This document shows positions 12,092 to 25,129 of a DNA stretch of 64,000 bases, one piece after another; position 1 is the stretch's first letter, and every line of letters starts with the position of its first letter. The DNA lies in the NCBI GenBank assembly GCA_963920525.1, contig OY986440.1:18028191-18092190 (forward strand), in the 5' to 3' direction. Under the pieces are notes generated by a model that saw nothing but the letters and a program-made list of their open reading frames with translations, searched no databases and had not been told where the DNA came from. This DNA comes from Dichetophora obliterata. Lineage: Eukaryota; Arthropoda; Insecta; Diptera; Sciomyzidae. The position numbers and the translations under genes are program-made.

Positions 12092-14305
12092 TACAACGAG
12101 TATAAATTATACCAAGAGATTGCTTCATCCAGCGTTCCAACTTCTTTCCAGACTATCAGCCATCCACCGACAGAAAAACCAAAACAATGACAACCAACGA
12201 GTTTTTGTACTCGTTATTGACGCATTGCTGTGAGTAAGAAGAAGTAAACATGAAAATGAATACGACAAGTAACGAAAGGGGAAGAAAACAATATTATAAG
12301 TATGTATGTGAATGAAAATGTAACTTCTATTTGCCACAACTTTTACAGCTTATTTTTTTGTGTTAATTTTTGGGATCTTCTTGTGTTTGACGAATTGATG
12401 TTGTTTCTAGCTGGACATTGTTGTTGCGATTTTATTCTAGCTAGATTTTGGTTGCATCTGCAAATAATAATTTTTTTCATTAGCCGAATAAAAAGACGGA
12501 ATTCTGATTCGGCTAAAGAAATAATTATTCTTTAATAAGGAGTTGCAAATATGTTTTTTTTCATGAAGAGAAGAAAATTGCTTGTTACCCATTTGCTTTA
12601 ATGTTGTTGAAATGGTTTTTATGTAGGTATTTTATTAAAAGATACCAAAGTTACAAGCAGTCATGATTTTATTTTAAGAAATTTATTTAAGAAAATGATT
12701 TTATTTTTTATTAAAATGTCAATTTTACGACAAAACCATTGATCGTAGATGCATGTTTATATATATATATAGTATAGAATAGTATAGATATATATTAATA
12801 TAATATTTATTATTATATACACATATACTTATAATTTTATTAGTATTCTTTTTAGGTTATCTTAAACCACCAACAAAAATATACCTATCTGCCCAATCAG
12901 AAAACCTTGCAAGCATAATCAAAAGTATATTTTGATTCAATTGGAAAATATTTAAGAATTCCATTTCGTTATATTAAGATATTTATTTCAGATAGATTTT
13001 ATGTTGAAATGTATATAACTAATCCGAGTAAAACAATTTCATTTAGAACATTTTATTTTTTTATATATTTTTATCTTCTTTGTTTATCACGTAATTAAAA
13101 TGCAATGATAAAATTTTTAACATTTATTAGAATAATTTTGTACAAATGTAATATTGTGACGAAATTTGTTGTGAGCATTTTTATCATGCATTTCTTAATT
13201 GGTTGGTTTTAAGCATTTTAAACATTTTAAAAATAAACAGTTTTAAACATAATATATATATACAGTTTTAAACATTCATAATATATATGAATTATTTCAT
13301 ATATATTACTTTTGAGTAAAATTTCATGTGAGTATAATTTATATAATTGTATAGTAGCATATGTTGAAACGATGTTATTTTTTTTTTATTAAATATTTAC
13401 AAGTTATTAGCTTATTTTATGAAGTTTAAGGTATTTATTTAATACAATATGTGACTATTGTCTACTGTACATGCTTTTATTGGGTAAATTTTGATGACCT
13501 TTTTTGGTTTTTAAAGCATTATTAAAGCACAAGAGGTTTACATATTTTTATGTTTTTGTTCAATGTAAAAAGTGAACATTTCTGTATTTTATTACTATGT
13601 TTAGAGGTCAGTTATATGTAAATGCAGACGTATTAACCTCGTATATGATTATTGCCATTTTTTTAAAAGTTTGAAGAATACGATACTTTTGCATCATCGG
13701 GAGAATTAAATGGCAAGTTTCATAGTTCCGTATGGTTGATCAATGGATTTAATTGATGCGATAAATGCCAATTTTCACAGTTCTGTAAGGTTGATCAATG
13801 AATTTAATTATTGCGATATCAAGACTTTGGGACACAAATTTATTTAAGCATCCTTCAATGTAGAAACATTTAATTGCACCGAAAAATTTAAGATTTTATT
13901 GTTTAATTAGAAATCATTAAGCTTTTAAGTAAAACATATGCATAAAAACATGCGATCCATCAATGTTGTAATTATTACCCTAAACCATGACAGCCTTGGT
14001 TGGTGACCTCTTGAGCCTGACATAAAATTTTGAATATTTGGAAGATTAAACCAATTCGATCGCAACTCTGTTAAATTACAGAAACGTCCGTAAAATAAGT
14101 TCAATTCCTATCTTCAAGAATTTTGTAATTTTGTTCCTTGACACATTTTTTTAAATGTCTCAACAATAATTGCAAAAATGATGATAATTTTATGTTAGAA
14201 TGTACCTTAAGCCATCCATTACCTACAGTGGGTCAGTTTTCGTTCGGTATGGCATTAGAGCGAAAATTATAAATAAAACAAAACTCACCAAAAATCATGA
14301 GATGA

Positions 14306-14730
14306 AGTCTTTTACAATTGCGCAAAACATTTTTCTATTTACAAATACTTTTTTGAGAAATCAATAGTTTAACTAAAAACGCGAACTACAAAAAGTTGCA
14401 TACAGCATACTTCTTATTCTAACAGTCGTTGCATTTTTTTTTTATTTTTACTTTCTCTGTTATCTGCCTTTCTCTTAAACTCTTCAGAAACTATTTTTTC
14501 TTTTAACCACCTCACATTTTTTTCTTATCAAAACCTTGATGAGGTGGTCAAGAATAATCAGTCGATGTTCATAACATTCTTGTGTTTTATCAAACCACAA
14601 AGGGTTTGTTATGTTTGTTTGCTGTATGCAACTTTCTATAATTCGCTTTTTTAAGTTTGCTTCGTGACAAATTTTTTCAAATAGGTATTTGTAAATAGAA
14701 AAATGTTGTGAGCAAATGTTAAAAAATTCA
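14306..14730. repeat. Inner inverted repeat, about 100-bp diverged arms
   Basis: 14306-14408 (TTTTCTATTTACAAATAC ... TTGCATACAGCATA) matches the complement of 14619-14730 with substitutions and small gaps. It surrounds a 200-bp loop. It lies in the centre of the large inverted repeat, next to the P-type relic, and may be an old MITE. Confidence 0.55.
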
Positions 14731-14753
14731 TCTGACGGATTTTTTAAAAGAAG

Positions 14754-15372
14754 TCAAGTGTCACTATAATTTTTCTTTTCAGGAAAAGTCTCCGAGTCAA
14801 AATAATAACTTTCCATCTTGAAGAGATTTTCTTGACAAGTGTCGCATTTTATTTTATTTCCAAATTTTGCCTTAAATCCATATCCTACAAAATATCGATC
14901 CACTGAAATTTCCAAAGGAGTTAAGGGTGGTATGTTCATACTGGATTCTTCAAACTCTTCCACTGTTATTTTATTAATTTTTTCGGACGGACAATTTGGA
15001 CTGGTGTTTTCGTCTTCATCGGATGGGTTAAAGTTCCATTCTAGCATTAAATCATCGTCATTTTCGCAATTTTTGCTGCGACTCTGAAAATTATGGGTCA
15101 GGAATTTCATGGACATTATCTGTGCAGAAAGGTATTGCACCAAGCATAACAAATGTTACGTTGCGGTCATCGAAGAGATCATCAACAAGCAAAATCTTTG
15201 AGTTTAGGGTATATTTGAACCCATTGATGCATTGCACCTTATTACCTTTGTTTTGTGGAAGCTGAAAAGTTTCCAATAAGCCAATAAATTCCTTTATAAA
15301 AGCAATTTTGTTGCAGTTTTTAAACACAGGACGCTTCTTGAAATTGGGGTCCTTGCAGTTTTGATATCGCAA
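14754..15372 (-). pseudogene. P-superfamily (THAP9-like) transposase C-terminal relic
   Basis: Two overlapping minus-strand frames are joined by a frameshift near 15110-15150. The first (15372-15091) has FKNCNKIAFIKEF, NGFKYTLNSKILLVDDLF, the helical region before the last catalytic motifs of P-type transposases. The second (15152-14754) has an acidic linker and DRYFVGYGFKAKF...CDTCQENL, matching the Y-V-x-G-Y ... C-x2-C tail also seen at 35.9 kb and 38.4 kb in this window. The NQDxLExFF catalytic block is missing between them, and the 5' part stops at the inverted-repeat border. It is inactive. Confidence 0.65.
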
Positions 15373-17233
15373 TAATTAAATTCATTGATCAACCTTACAG
15401 AACTGTGAAAATTGGCATTTATCGCATCAATTAAATCCATTGATCAACCATACGGAACTATGAAACTTGCCATTTAATTCTCCCGATGATGCAAAAGTAT
15501 CGTATTCTTCAAACTTTTAAAAAAATGGCAATAATCATATACGAGGTTAATACGTCTGCATTTACATATAACTGACCTCTAAACATAGTAATAAAATACA
15601 GAAATGTTCACTTTTTACATTGAACAAAAACATAAAAATATGTAAACCTCTTGTGCTTTAATAATGCTTTAAAAACCAAAAAAGGTCATCAAAATTTACC
15701 CAATAAAAGCATGTACAGTAGACAATAGTCACATATTGTATTAAATAAATACCTTAAACTTCATAAAATAAGCTAATAACTTGTAAATATTTAATAAAAA
15801 AAAAATAACATCGTTTCAACATATGCTACTATACAATTATATAAATTATACTCACATGAAATTTTACTCAAAAGTAATATATATGAAATAATTCATATAT
15901 ATTATGAATGTTTAAAACTGTATATATATATTATGTTTAAAACTGTTTATTTTTAAAATGTTTAAAATGCTTAAAACCAACCAATTAAGAAATGCATGAT
16001 AAAAATGCTCACAACAAATTTCGTCACAATATTACATTTGTACAAAATTATTCTAATAAATGTTAAAAATTTTATCATTGCATTTTAATTACGTGATAAA
16101 CAAAGAAGATAAAAATATATAAAAAAATAAAATGTTCTAAATGAAATTGTTTTACTCGGATTAGTTATATACATTTCAACATAAAATCTATCTGAAATAA
16201 ATATCTTAATATAACGAAATGGAATTCTTAAATATTTTCCAATTGAATCAAAATATACTTTTGATTATGCTTGCAAGGTTTTCTGATTGGGCAGATAGGT
16301 ATATTTTTGTTGGTGGTTTAAGATAACCTTAAAAGAATACTAATAAAATTATAAGTATATGTGTATATAATAATAAATATAATATTAATATATATCTATA
16401 CTATTCTATACTATATATATATATAAACATGCATCTACGATCAATGGTTTTGTCGTAAAATTGACATTTTAATAAAAAATAAAATCATTTTCTTAAATAA
16501 ATTTCTTAAAATAAAATCATGACTGCTTGTAACTTTGGTATCTTTTAATAAAATACCTACATAAAAACCATTTCAACAACATTAAAGCAAATGGGTAACA
16601 AGCAATTTTCTTCTCTTCATGAAAAAAAACATATTTGCAACTCCTTATTAAAGAATAATTATTTCTTTAGCCGAATCAGAATTCCGTCTTTTTATTCGGC
16701 TAATGAAAAAAATTATTATTTGCAGATGCAACCAAAATCTAGCTAGAATAAAATCGCAACAACAATGTCCAGCTAGAAACAACATCAATTCGTCAAACAC
16801 AAGAAGATCCCAAAAATTAACACAAAAAAATAAGCTGTAAAAGTTGTGGCAAATAGAAGTTACATTTTCATTCACATACATACTTATAATATTGTTTTCT
16901 TCTCCTTTCGTTACTTGTCGTATTCATTTTCATGTTTACTTCTTCTTACTCACAGCAATGCGTCAATAACGAGTACAAAAACTCGTTGGTTGTCATTGTT
17001 TTGGTTTTTCTGTCGGTGGATGGCTGATAGTCTGGAAAGAAGTTGGAACGCTGGATGAAGCAATCTCTTGGTATAATTTATACTCGTTGTAGATAATTTC
17101 ATTCACGTATACATAAACACTTATATTGCTCTGTTGTCGCACGTCAAATTAGGAAAAAATTCTAAACCGACGACAGCGACTTTTTTGTAATCACTCATTG
17201 TCGTTGCTACATTTTCACCACATTCACCTCCAT

Positions 17234-17660
17234 GAGGCTGTTCAGACTTGCATCAAATGAGGCGACTCACTTGCCTCATTTTGACGTCTACAGGCGAGGG
17301 GAAAAGCGGGAAGGTGACATGTTACGTGATGCAAGAATTTTAAAAATGTTAAAAATTTTGCGACTCATTTTGACGTACGTCAGAGTGAAAATTGTTATGT
17401 TGAAATTTTTGCTCTTTTTAGTTTGTTCTGGCGGGAATTAATTTTGTTTACTCATTGTTGTTCGCAAATAAATATTCTTTTAATTGTAAGAACTTGAGCA
17501 TTTAATAAATCAAAATAAAACAAACGAAAAAAAAACAATAAACGCCAAAATGATGCAGCCTCAAAGTGAGGCAATAGTTTGTGTGTGAACACCTGATAGC
17601 TAACTTATGTCAAAATGAGGCAAGTAAATCGCCTCATTTGAGGCAAGTCTGAACAGCCTC
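17234..17660. mobile_element. 427-bp MITE, GAGGCTGTTCAGACTTG ends, CAT duplication
   Basis: The ends GAGGCTGTTCAGACTTG are inverted copies, and similarity continues for about 52 bp (AAATGAGGCGA, CTTGCCTCATTTTGAC) with a few mismatches. CAT flanks both sides (17231-17233, 17661-17663). ORFs inside are chance. A 3-bp duplication suggests PIF/Harbinger-like mobilisation, but the family is unresolved. Confidence 0.75.
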
Positions 17661-17859
17661 CATAAGAAAAGCATGTAAAAATAATTTGACATTTGACCAA
17701 AGAGTAGTAAAGACAAAGAGTATTAAAGAGTTGTCAGTTCTGCACAGTTGCGTTTGTGCAGGCGAATGTGGATGTGAAGGAAGGCGATAAAATCGAAATT
17801 TGTCGCCTGACTTTGATCAGCTGTGCTTAGCTGACGTTGCTTTGTGGTTCCGACGCTTA

Positions 17860-18354
17860 GACCCCTTTTATATTGGTCAAGACTTGAAGTCAAGTTTCAG
17901 AGTTTGTAGGCAATTCGCCGCACATCGGAAGCGACGGAAGGGAAAAAGAAACTTGAAGCTGTACCGGCAATTTTTCGTGTTTTTTCGTGTTCCTTTTGCT
18001 ATTTTCGCGTTGTTGACAGTGCTTTTTATTTTATTTTTCGCATATCAATGTGAGTTTGCTAGACTTCGGTTGCATTAAAATTTTTTTGCATTTAATATAA
18101 TTTAATTTTGCATTAAATTTTTAAGCAAAAACGTTTTGTTAACTTCCATCGTGGTAAAAAAATAAAATTCAGTTTGCAAATTTCTATAAACTATAATTCA
18201 TTTGCTTGCTACCTATCTCGTTTTATTTTTAGAAAACAAGGAAAGAAGACAAGAACTTGAATTCAAGTCTTGACCAATGTGAAAGCTTTCGTCAAGTTCA
18301 AAAGAGAACGTCAAAAAAACTTGACTTCAAGTCTTGATCAATGTAAAAGGGGTC
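17860..18354. mobile_element. 495-bp MITE copy A, GACCCCTTTT ends, TTA duplication
   Basis: The ends GACCCCTTTTATATTGGTCA and the complement of ...AATGTAAAAGGGGTC are inverted and extend through CAAGACTTGAAGTCAAGTTT. TTA is duplicated at 17857-17859 and 18355-18357, the target of PIF/Harbinger elements. The full length is nearly identical, in opposite orientation, to 28867-29359. The apparent shared peptide in the two copies is a by-product of the shared DNA. Confidence 0.8.
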
Positions 18355-18499
18355 TTAGCGAAGAATGAGCTGTATGAGTGCGAAGAAATAGAAAATAGAA
18401 AGCGTGTGATGAAGCGAAAAGAAAATAGTTTGCTATTGTTTCTTTTTGCTTCGGTAAGGCTTTTTTGTTTCCTATAAGAATCTTGCACTCATATGAATG

Positions 18500-19660
18500 T
18501 TTACATTTTTTAGCTAGATTGGATTTGGTAAATTGAATGAATTTACCAATTTCAATCTTTTTAAATGATGAGAACATTTTTATGCCCTCCTTTACCTATA
18601 AATATATTTTAATTCTTGCTGGTAAGAAATTTTTTATTTGAAGCTACATTTTTTATCAATTTCCAGGTACAATTAATTCAGCCAATTTTTTCATTTGAAG
18701 CTAAATTTTTTTCTCAATTTCTAGGTACTATATAAATTTAGGAATTTTTTTAATTTGAAGCAATATTTTTTAACTAGATTGGATTTGGTAAATTAAATGA
18801 ATTTACCAATGTCCAGCTATTTAAATTATGATAATATTTTTATATGACCTTTACCTATAAATTTCTTTTAGTTCTTGCAGGTACAATGTATTTAAGAAAT
18901 TTTTTAATTTAAAGCTAAATTTTTTAGCTACATTGCATTTGGTAAATTAAATTAATTTACCAATTTCCAGCTATTTAAATGATGATAAATTGATTTACAT
19001 GATTTCAATTTTTAGCTACATTGGATTTGGTAAATTAAAGGAATTTACCAATTTTCCTCTTTTCAAATTATTATAAATTTTTAAGCTACACAGTATATAC
19101 ACATATATGAGATGTATATACTTTCTTTATGTAAAAATATACATACAAATTTCTGTCAATTGTTGCAGGTATTTAGAAAATTTTTTTTTATTTTAAACAA
19201 ACTCAGAATGTTTACGAAAGTGTTTAAAATATTAAATACCATCTAAAAGTTTGAAACATTAAAATTTAAGTATTTTGTTGTGTTTTCAAATCCAAAATAT
19301 AAAACTAATTGTGTTTGTTTAATAATTAAAAAATGGTATTAATATTTAAAGATATTTTTTCTCATTTTAATTACCTTCTTTAAACAGTAATTGTTATGGT
19401 GACATAAAGTTCCTTGTTTTTTTTATTTTGAGATTTTATTAAAATTTTGTATAAAATCTATTTGCTTAATGTATTTAAAAAGTTTTTAATTTTAGCAAAC
19501 AGATTTTTCAATAAATTAATAAAATTAATCAACTAATAAAGGAAGCAATAAATTGATCTTTTTATGAATTATGAATTTATTTATAGATTTTTTAATAAAT
19601 TAATAAAATTAATCAATTAATAAAGAAAGCAATAAATTCATATTTTATTCATTTTATAAA
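18500..19660. repeat. Cluster of short diverged direct repeats
   Basis: A unit with TTGGATTTGGTAAATT...AATTTACCAATTT recurs near 18515, 18778, 18940 and 19020. A second unit (TTTGAAGCTA ... TTTC(C/T)AGGTAC) recurs near 18640 and 18700. Another (AATAAATTAATAAAATTAATCAA) is at 19509 and 19592. No gene is visible. From 19660 to 20586 nothing is recognisable. Confidence 0.55.
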
Positions 19661-20586
19661 GCAAAATTATGTCTGACATGCATATTTATTTATTTTGCAG
19701 TTTTGGTTTTCTAGTCAAGAAACTTACACTTATGTGAGTTAATGAACTCTGAAAATTTCATTCGCAAGTATTATTTTTGATTTCTTTTAGGGAGGCTTTA
19801 CACAATTTAAAAAACTTCTTTTTTGTCGAGTACAGAGGAAAAATCTTTCCGTTTAATATTTTGTGTCGTGTATCAATATAAATACCTATTTGTTAATTAC
19901 TGTTACTTAAGTTTTATATTACGTATTGATATTTCACCACGAAAAATAAAAAAAATTCGCTTACTAAAAATGCGTTTACTATGTTAAAATTCACACACTA
20001 AAATAATAGAAAAACCGTATTTTCTTTTATTTCTTACTGCACATAGTATGTGCTGAAGTACGGTACAAAACATTTTAAGTTTGCATAAAGTTGATTTTTT
20101 CGATTTGCAGTTTACTTTTTTACGAAATGCATGATATATATTTCTATGTCAATTTATAAATAAAATAGTTAGAATACCCAGTAGTAGTTTTTTTTTTGAG
20201 GATTCATTTTAATTTTTTTAAAAATAGGGAAGATTTTCTAGAAAATGTTATAAAATGAGAAAATATGTCTATTAAGAAAGAAACAAGAAATAGAGGACTC
20301 GAAAATAAATTTAAAAATGAGTGGGCAAAAATTTAAAAGATCCCGAATATACGAAATCAACATAATTTTGAGGCAACAAAATATAAACATCTACAATCAT
20401 GGAACAGTAAAGGTCCCAACAAGACACAGCTAATAACATTTTAATTTTTTTAACACGTATTGTTAACCTTTTTTAAGTGTCCACCGTACGCAACCATTGG
20501 GGACACCATACGCAACCGACCGAAATTTTAATTTTTATAATTTTCAATTCTGTACTATTTACACTTTTTATAAATATAATAATTAT

Positions 20587-20765
20587 ATTATGTTGACTTT
20601 ATATGATTAAAATACAAATTCTAAATGTTTGATAGTTTAAATCATACTTGATTTTAAATACAAATTCTAGTTGTTTGATAGTTTAAAATCGTTTATTGAG
20701 CTTAAGGTCAAAGTTAGAACAAATAATTGTTCTAACAAATTTTTCCAAAGAAACAACAACAACAA
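20587..20765. repeat. Dispersed repeat, copy 1 (second copy at 25648-25827)
   Basis: About 180 bp (ATTATGTTGACTTTATATGA ... GTTTATTGAGCTTAAGGTCA ... AACAACAACAA) is nearly identical to 25648-25827 in the same orientation. A shorter related piece is at 57055-57100. The two copies bracket the env/LTR remnant, but they are not its LTRs because the LTR borders differ. Confidence 0.75.
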
Positions 20766-22273
20766 GCATGGTCACCGCATGCTTGTGAGTGACCATGGAT
20801 GAAAAAATTAAATGATTGTTCGTCAACAGTGGCAAATGATCATACATGGAAAGTGGGGGTATACCCATTTATTTAATAGTTTTCCCTGTAGGTTTTTGGG
20901 GGACTTAGAAGGCGGCTAAGGAGAACATGTGTGACGCTCCTTAGCAATGAATTTTATTGCCTTTCACACACAGTTTTTGTTACCTTTTGTTAGGTATATT
21001 TTGTTTGGCAGGTTCCATTGGGAGCGGTCCGTTCTGAGCGTTCAACGGTGTTCAATTCGCATGCCTCGGACAATTTGGTTAGTAGCGGTAGATAGTTGAC
21101 GGCAATTTTATCAGCCGTCAGATTGCATAACTTATGAGGTCGTTTTTTCTTGATTTGTAAGCCTAGGATGACTTTTTACGAAATTCGACCTTGAACATGG
21201 TTATGTGGTTTTTCGGTGTCAAACAGTGACTTAATTGAATTTTGGCTACATATCGCGTTAACGCCATATTGACTAGATGGGTTGATCTGCTGGTAAAAAG
21301 GTGGAGCCTTTCGGACAGGTTACAATGGGTTGTGGATCGTTTAATGCGATTTTTGGCCGTTTCGGTGGGATGTGTTAGGCAATACCGGTTGTTTTTGCGA
21401 CTTCCGTTGCGAACAGATCATTGTGGGTTACAATGAAGTTGAGCGCATATACCTGCAAGTAAAGTGGGTTATTGTGTTGGCTTTTTTGTGGCAGTTTTTG
21501 ACTGTTTTTGGTGGATTTTGCAAGGCAATATCCTTTTATATATATACGTATTTTTTCAGGTTTTAGGGTTTTTCTAATTTTTATTCTTTCATCTATTAGG
21601 TTTTATTTATTTTGTTAGGTTTTTCAATAGGTTTTTATTAACTTTTTGTTTTTGTTAGGTTTGGAATTTCATAGGTTTTTTTCTTGAATGAGTTGTGTGA
21701 ATGTGCTACATATGTAAAGCATGTTATGTGCTTCATATGTATGTTTGAATGTGTTACATGCATGTGTTGTATGGCATTTAATTTTTAGTTGTCATTAGAT
21801 TAGCTCACTTCGAATGCGTAGCATTCAGAATTAGAGGTTGGTCAGGTTTTTTAGTTTTTATAAAGCCTTCTGATGAGACTATGTGGCTATGGTCGAAACG
21901 GCAATTGGAATAGTTTTTTAGGTTGTTTTTGTTTCACTTATAGGCAGATGGGATGATTATTTTTTATATAGTAAGTTTTTTCAGGTTTTTAGGTTTTTAT
22001 ATGTTGTGATAGGTTTTTATTTTATATCATGGTTTTGCTGTGTGATGTTGTTTTAGGTTATTGATATGACGTTGCACGGTGTAATCATGCTTATGTAGGT
22101 TTTTAATTTTATATTATGACGAGTGCTGTATAGTGTTGTGTCAAATATTGACGTGATATTGTATGGCATAGCATGGTCATATTTAGGTAGGCATTTTAAG
22201 GAAAATTGTTTTCTTAAAATTAAGAATTTTAATAGGATTTTTTAAGTCGAAAAACAGTTTTGAAAAATAATTG
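20766..22273. other. GT-rich tract with recurrent AGGTTTTT, no gene
   Basis: Between about 20990 and 22200 the plus strand is strongly T/G-rich, and TAGGTTTTT or close variants occur more than a dozen times. Short ORFs are open only because of composition. No domain or element end was recognised. It may be the body of a degenerate retroelement or a non-coding transcript unit; neither is shown. Confidence 0.4.
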
Positions 22274-22767
22274 TTAGGCCTTTTCCACACTTGGTCAACG
22301 CAATTTCAACACAACTTCAACGCAACAGCGAAAAAGTTGTAAAGCAATGCAACTATAAGCCGAATGCTTTCAGACTTGCTTCAAAAGTCATGCAACATAT
22401 AATAATTGTTATTATATAATAACTCATGTTTTTCGACTTCTTGCACTGATTTAATATTTAACACTTGCTCATTCATCTTGCAAACTATTTCTTCTTCTTT
22501 TAGATTCTATTAGGACCTAATTAATTAGCTTATTCACCTTGATTAATATAAAGCCTACTGCACTACAAATACTTGAATTCACAAAACAAACAAACTGATG
22601 CAACACGTCGCCGATGAAAATTGCGGAAAGCCGCGTTGCGTTGAACAGGTTGAGAACGTGTCGAGAACTTGTTGCGTGCAAGTTGCTTAATCTGAAGGTT
22701 CCGGTATAAATACACAGGCTAGCAACTTGAGTTGGAGTTGCGTTGACCAAGTGTGGAAAAGGCCTAA
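22274..22767. mobile_element. About 490-bp MITE, GGCCTTTTCCACACTTGGTC ends
   Basis: TTAGGCCTTTTCCACACTTG at 22274 is mirrored exactly by the sequence ending GGCCTAA at 22767, and the inverted match extends through GGTCAACGCAA. The flanking TTA/TAA is itself part of the palindrome, so the target duplication cannot be read unambiguously. No protein. Confidence 0.75.
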
Positions 22768-23412
22768 CGCTTAAATTTGAAGATAAGTTATTGTCTTCAA
22801 TTTAAGTGATAGTAAATTCAAACATACGGACATGACAGGTACTTAGTGGCCAATTATAAAATTAAAAATTTTTACCCCGTCTCTAGCCCCCTGGCTTGGC
22901 GCTTTGGAGTTCTGCTGCTCTTAGTTTTTTCTGTCTAATTTGACAAATTTTTGTAAGTTTACTTACAGAAATTTTTTTTACAGTTGCTGAGTTCTGAAAC
23001 GCTTTGCCGACAAAAATCAATGACGATACCGAGTTCCTTATTATTATATAAAATATATAAAGAATAAAATATATTCAAATTCAACTCAGCTCAAATTAAG
23101 ACCAACTCAAGCCAACACTTATAAATAAAAATCAATAAAGATCACTTATTAAAGTGAACTAATTTATCTGAGGAAAACATCGGAAAAAGTGTGATTACCG
23201 CAAAGAAGGCAGCAGCACAGCATCCTACGGAACAAAATACGAAGAAGAATTGTGAAATTCTCAGCAAATTATCACAATCATTACCAGCGGATCTGTATAC
23301 CTGAAGGCAGCAGCGAAATATACTACAGTACATAAGACGAAAAAGTGTTGTGAAATTCAGAAGTATAAATCGGATCAGCATATCAATATACATACTTAGC
23401 ATCAGTTTGAAA

Positions 23413-25129
23413 ATGAGGATAAAAGGAATATTGACGATCGTGATTTTAATTGCAACAGCAATTACAGCAAGAGGACGCCTACAAGTAACCCCAATAACTG
23501 AAGAAGCAGGTTATACTATAATACAAATGGGGGTGGTTGAAATAGTAAATGAGGTAAATACAGTGTTACATGTTATACGACCACATGAAATAGCTAGTGT
23601 AATAAATCAGTTTGAAGAAAACATAATGAAAACAGAAATAAATAATAAAGAACTTCTAATAAATGAGATAAAAATAATTAAAGCTAAACTCAAATCTATT
23701 ACCCCTAGCGAGGAAAGAAGAAAGAAAAGAGGATTAATAAATGTTGGGGGCTCCATGTATAAATGGATGTTCGGCGTAATGGATGATGAGGATAGGCAAG
23801 ATATTGTAGATCATATGAAAATAATAGAGAAAAATAATCACAATGCAATTACAAATTTAAATAAACAAATATTCATTAACGAATATTTCAATTACACGAT
23901 GAATCTAATGAAAACAACCATTGAAAACGATAGAATCAAAATTTTGAGCTCATTAAATAAAACACAATCAGTAAATAGGGAATTATTGAAACAATTATTG
24001 TTTAATGACCAAATGAATAAGCTACGGTATTTGGAAGGAAAGATTAAAGAAATACAGGATAATATAGCTGCAGCAAAACATAATTTAATACATCCAGGAA
24101 TGCTAACCAAAGAAGAAATAGAATATTTCAATATAGATTTCTACAAGCTTAAACTTGCAAAATTAGGAGTTTTATCATACAAAAACGAGTCAATTATATT
24201 TGCTATACAGATACCAAACAATTATATTACTACTGACCGAAAATTGATAAAACCACTACCAAATAAAGAAAATTTGCAAATAGAGGAAAAAGATGAAATT
24301 ATTGTCACCGTAAATTTCAAAAATTACAAGTATATCGAAAACATGATGTTAAAAAGTTAAAAATAACAAAAAACTGTATTTTTTCAAATAACTGTATTTT
24401 TAAGTATAATAATCAAACTAAAGTTAAAGACATAAATGATGACACAATTTTAATAAAAAATGCACATAATGAAAAACTGATACAGAATTGTGACAAACGT
24501 AATTTTACATTATATAAGAACTATATTATTAATTTTTCAAATTGTAAATTGCAGATAATGCTTGGTTTTCACTATGTCATTTTCAGTGGTCAGTTGTTGT
24601 CAATCAAATTGAAAATGCCAACATGTTGACATTTTTTCTACATTTTGCAATCTTGGAAAATTAAAAACAAATAAGTTACTAAATGGAGCTATGCAGAAAA
24701 TGCTATAGAGTCTTACTAAGGTGATATTTAAGGTGATACAATTTTATGTCGTCATAAAAATGACATAGTGAAAACCAAGCATAAGAAACCAAAAATATTA
24801 TAACAACAAAATTGAATTTGTAGAAAAATATACCTACCCTGTCAAAATGTTAAATCAAACATACAAAAGCCAAATTAGTTTTGATAAAATTGTATTAAAT
24901 AACTTTGAAAACATAAAACATATACAGGAATTAAAGTACCACAAAAATGTTTCTTATAGTATTATTAGCTGTGCTAATTGGTATAATTGTAATAACACTA
25001 GTTTTGTTTTGGCTAAGAAAAAGAAATGTAAATGTAAAAATTTTAAATAAAAGGATTCGGGAGAATCCTAAAAGCAACCTGGGAGGAGTTACATACACTC
25101 CTCAGCCCGATCACGGTACCGTTGAATGA
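23413..25129 (+). pseudogene. env: Errantivirus-type env remnant, frameshifted and MITE-interrupted
   Basis: The first frame (23413-24360) begins with a hydrophobic signal-like segment. Near residue 106 it has a basic furin-like site (RRKKRG) followed by a GLINVGG fusion-peptide-like stretch and then long helices, as in the Env of insect endogenous retroviruses, which is related to baculovirus F proteins. The frame is lost near 24357, further Env-like sequence follows, a MITE is inserted at 24559-24780, and another frame change occurs near 24945 before a hydrophobic membrane anchor (24960-25020) and a basic cytoplasmic tail ending at 25129. The tail overlaps the LTR start, as in errantiviruses. 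Gag and pol are absent, and no 5' LTR was found. It cannot encode a complete product as it stands. Confidence 0.75.
24559..24780. mobile_element. About 222-bp MITE inside the env remnant
   Basis: GCTTGGTTTTCACTATGTCA at the left is exactly inverted at the right end, and the match continues through TTTT. ATAA flanks both sides, a probable 4-bp duplication or part of one. The insertion splits the Env frame, so it is younger than the provirus. Confidence 0.75.

Larger units (their letters stand above)
12092..17091. mobile_element. 5.0-kb element or rearrangement with 1.74-kb near-identical inverted arms
   Basis: 12092-13822 and 15361-17091 are reverse complements without net indels (paired coordinates sum to 29183). 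Only a few substitutions were noticed, for example near 12282/16901 and 12853/16330. The outer ends start TACAACGAGTATAAATTATA. The centre (13823-15360) is not repeated and holds a P-superfamily relic on the minus strand. The arms are A/T-rich with TA runs and no convincing ORF; the matching 70- and 77-codon ORFs in both arms are mirror images of the same DNA. The left end cuts a non-LTR relic. No clear target duplication was found; AGAT occurs just outside the left arm and overlapping the right end. It could be a foldback element or a recent inverted duplication. Confidence 0.8.

Noticed and set aside
12125..12337. 70-codon and 77-codon ORFs repeated at 16648-17058
   Set aside because: They are identical only because they lie in the mirror arms of the inverted repeat; composition is low-complexity and there is no family resemblance.
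17800..18078. 92-codon ORF sharing a peptide with 29270-29461
   Set aside because: The shared peptide comes from two copies of the same MITE; the frame is not conserved as protein.
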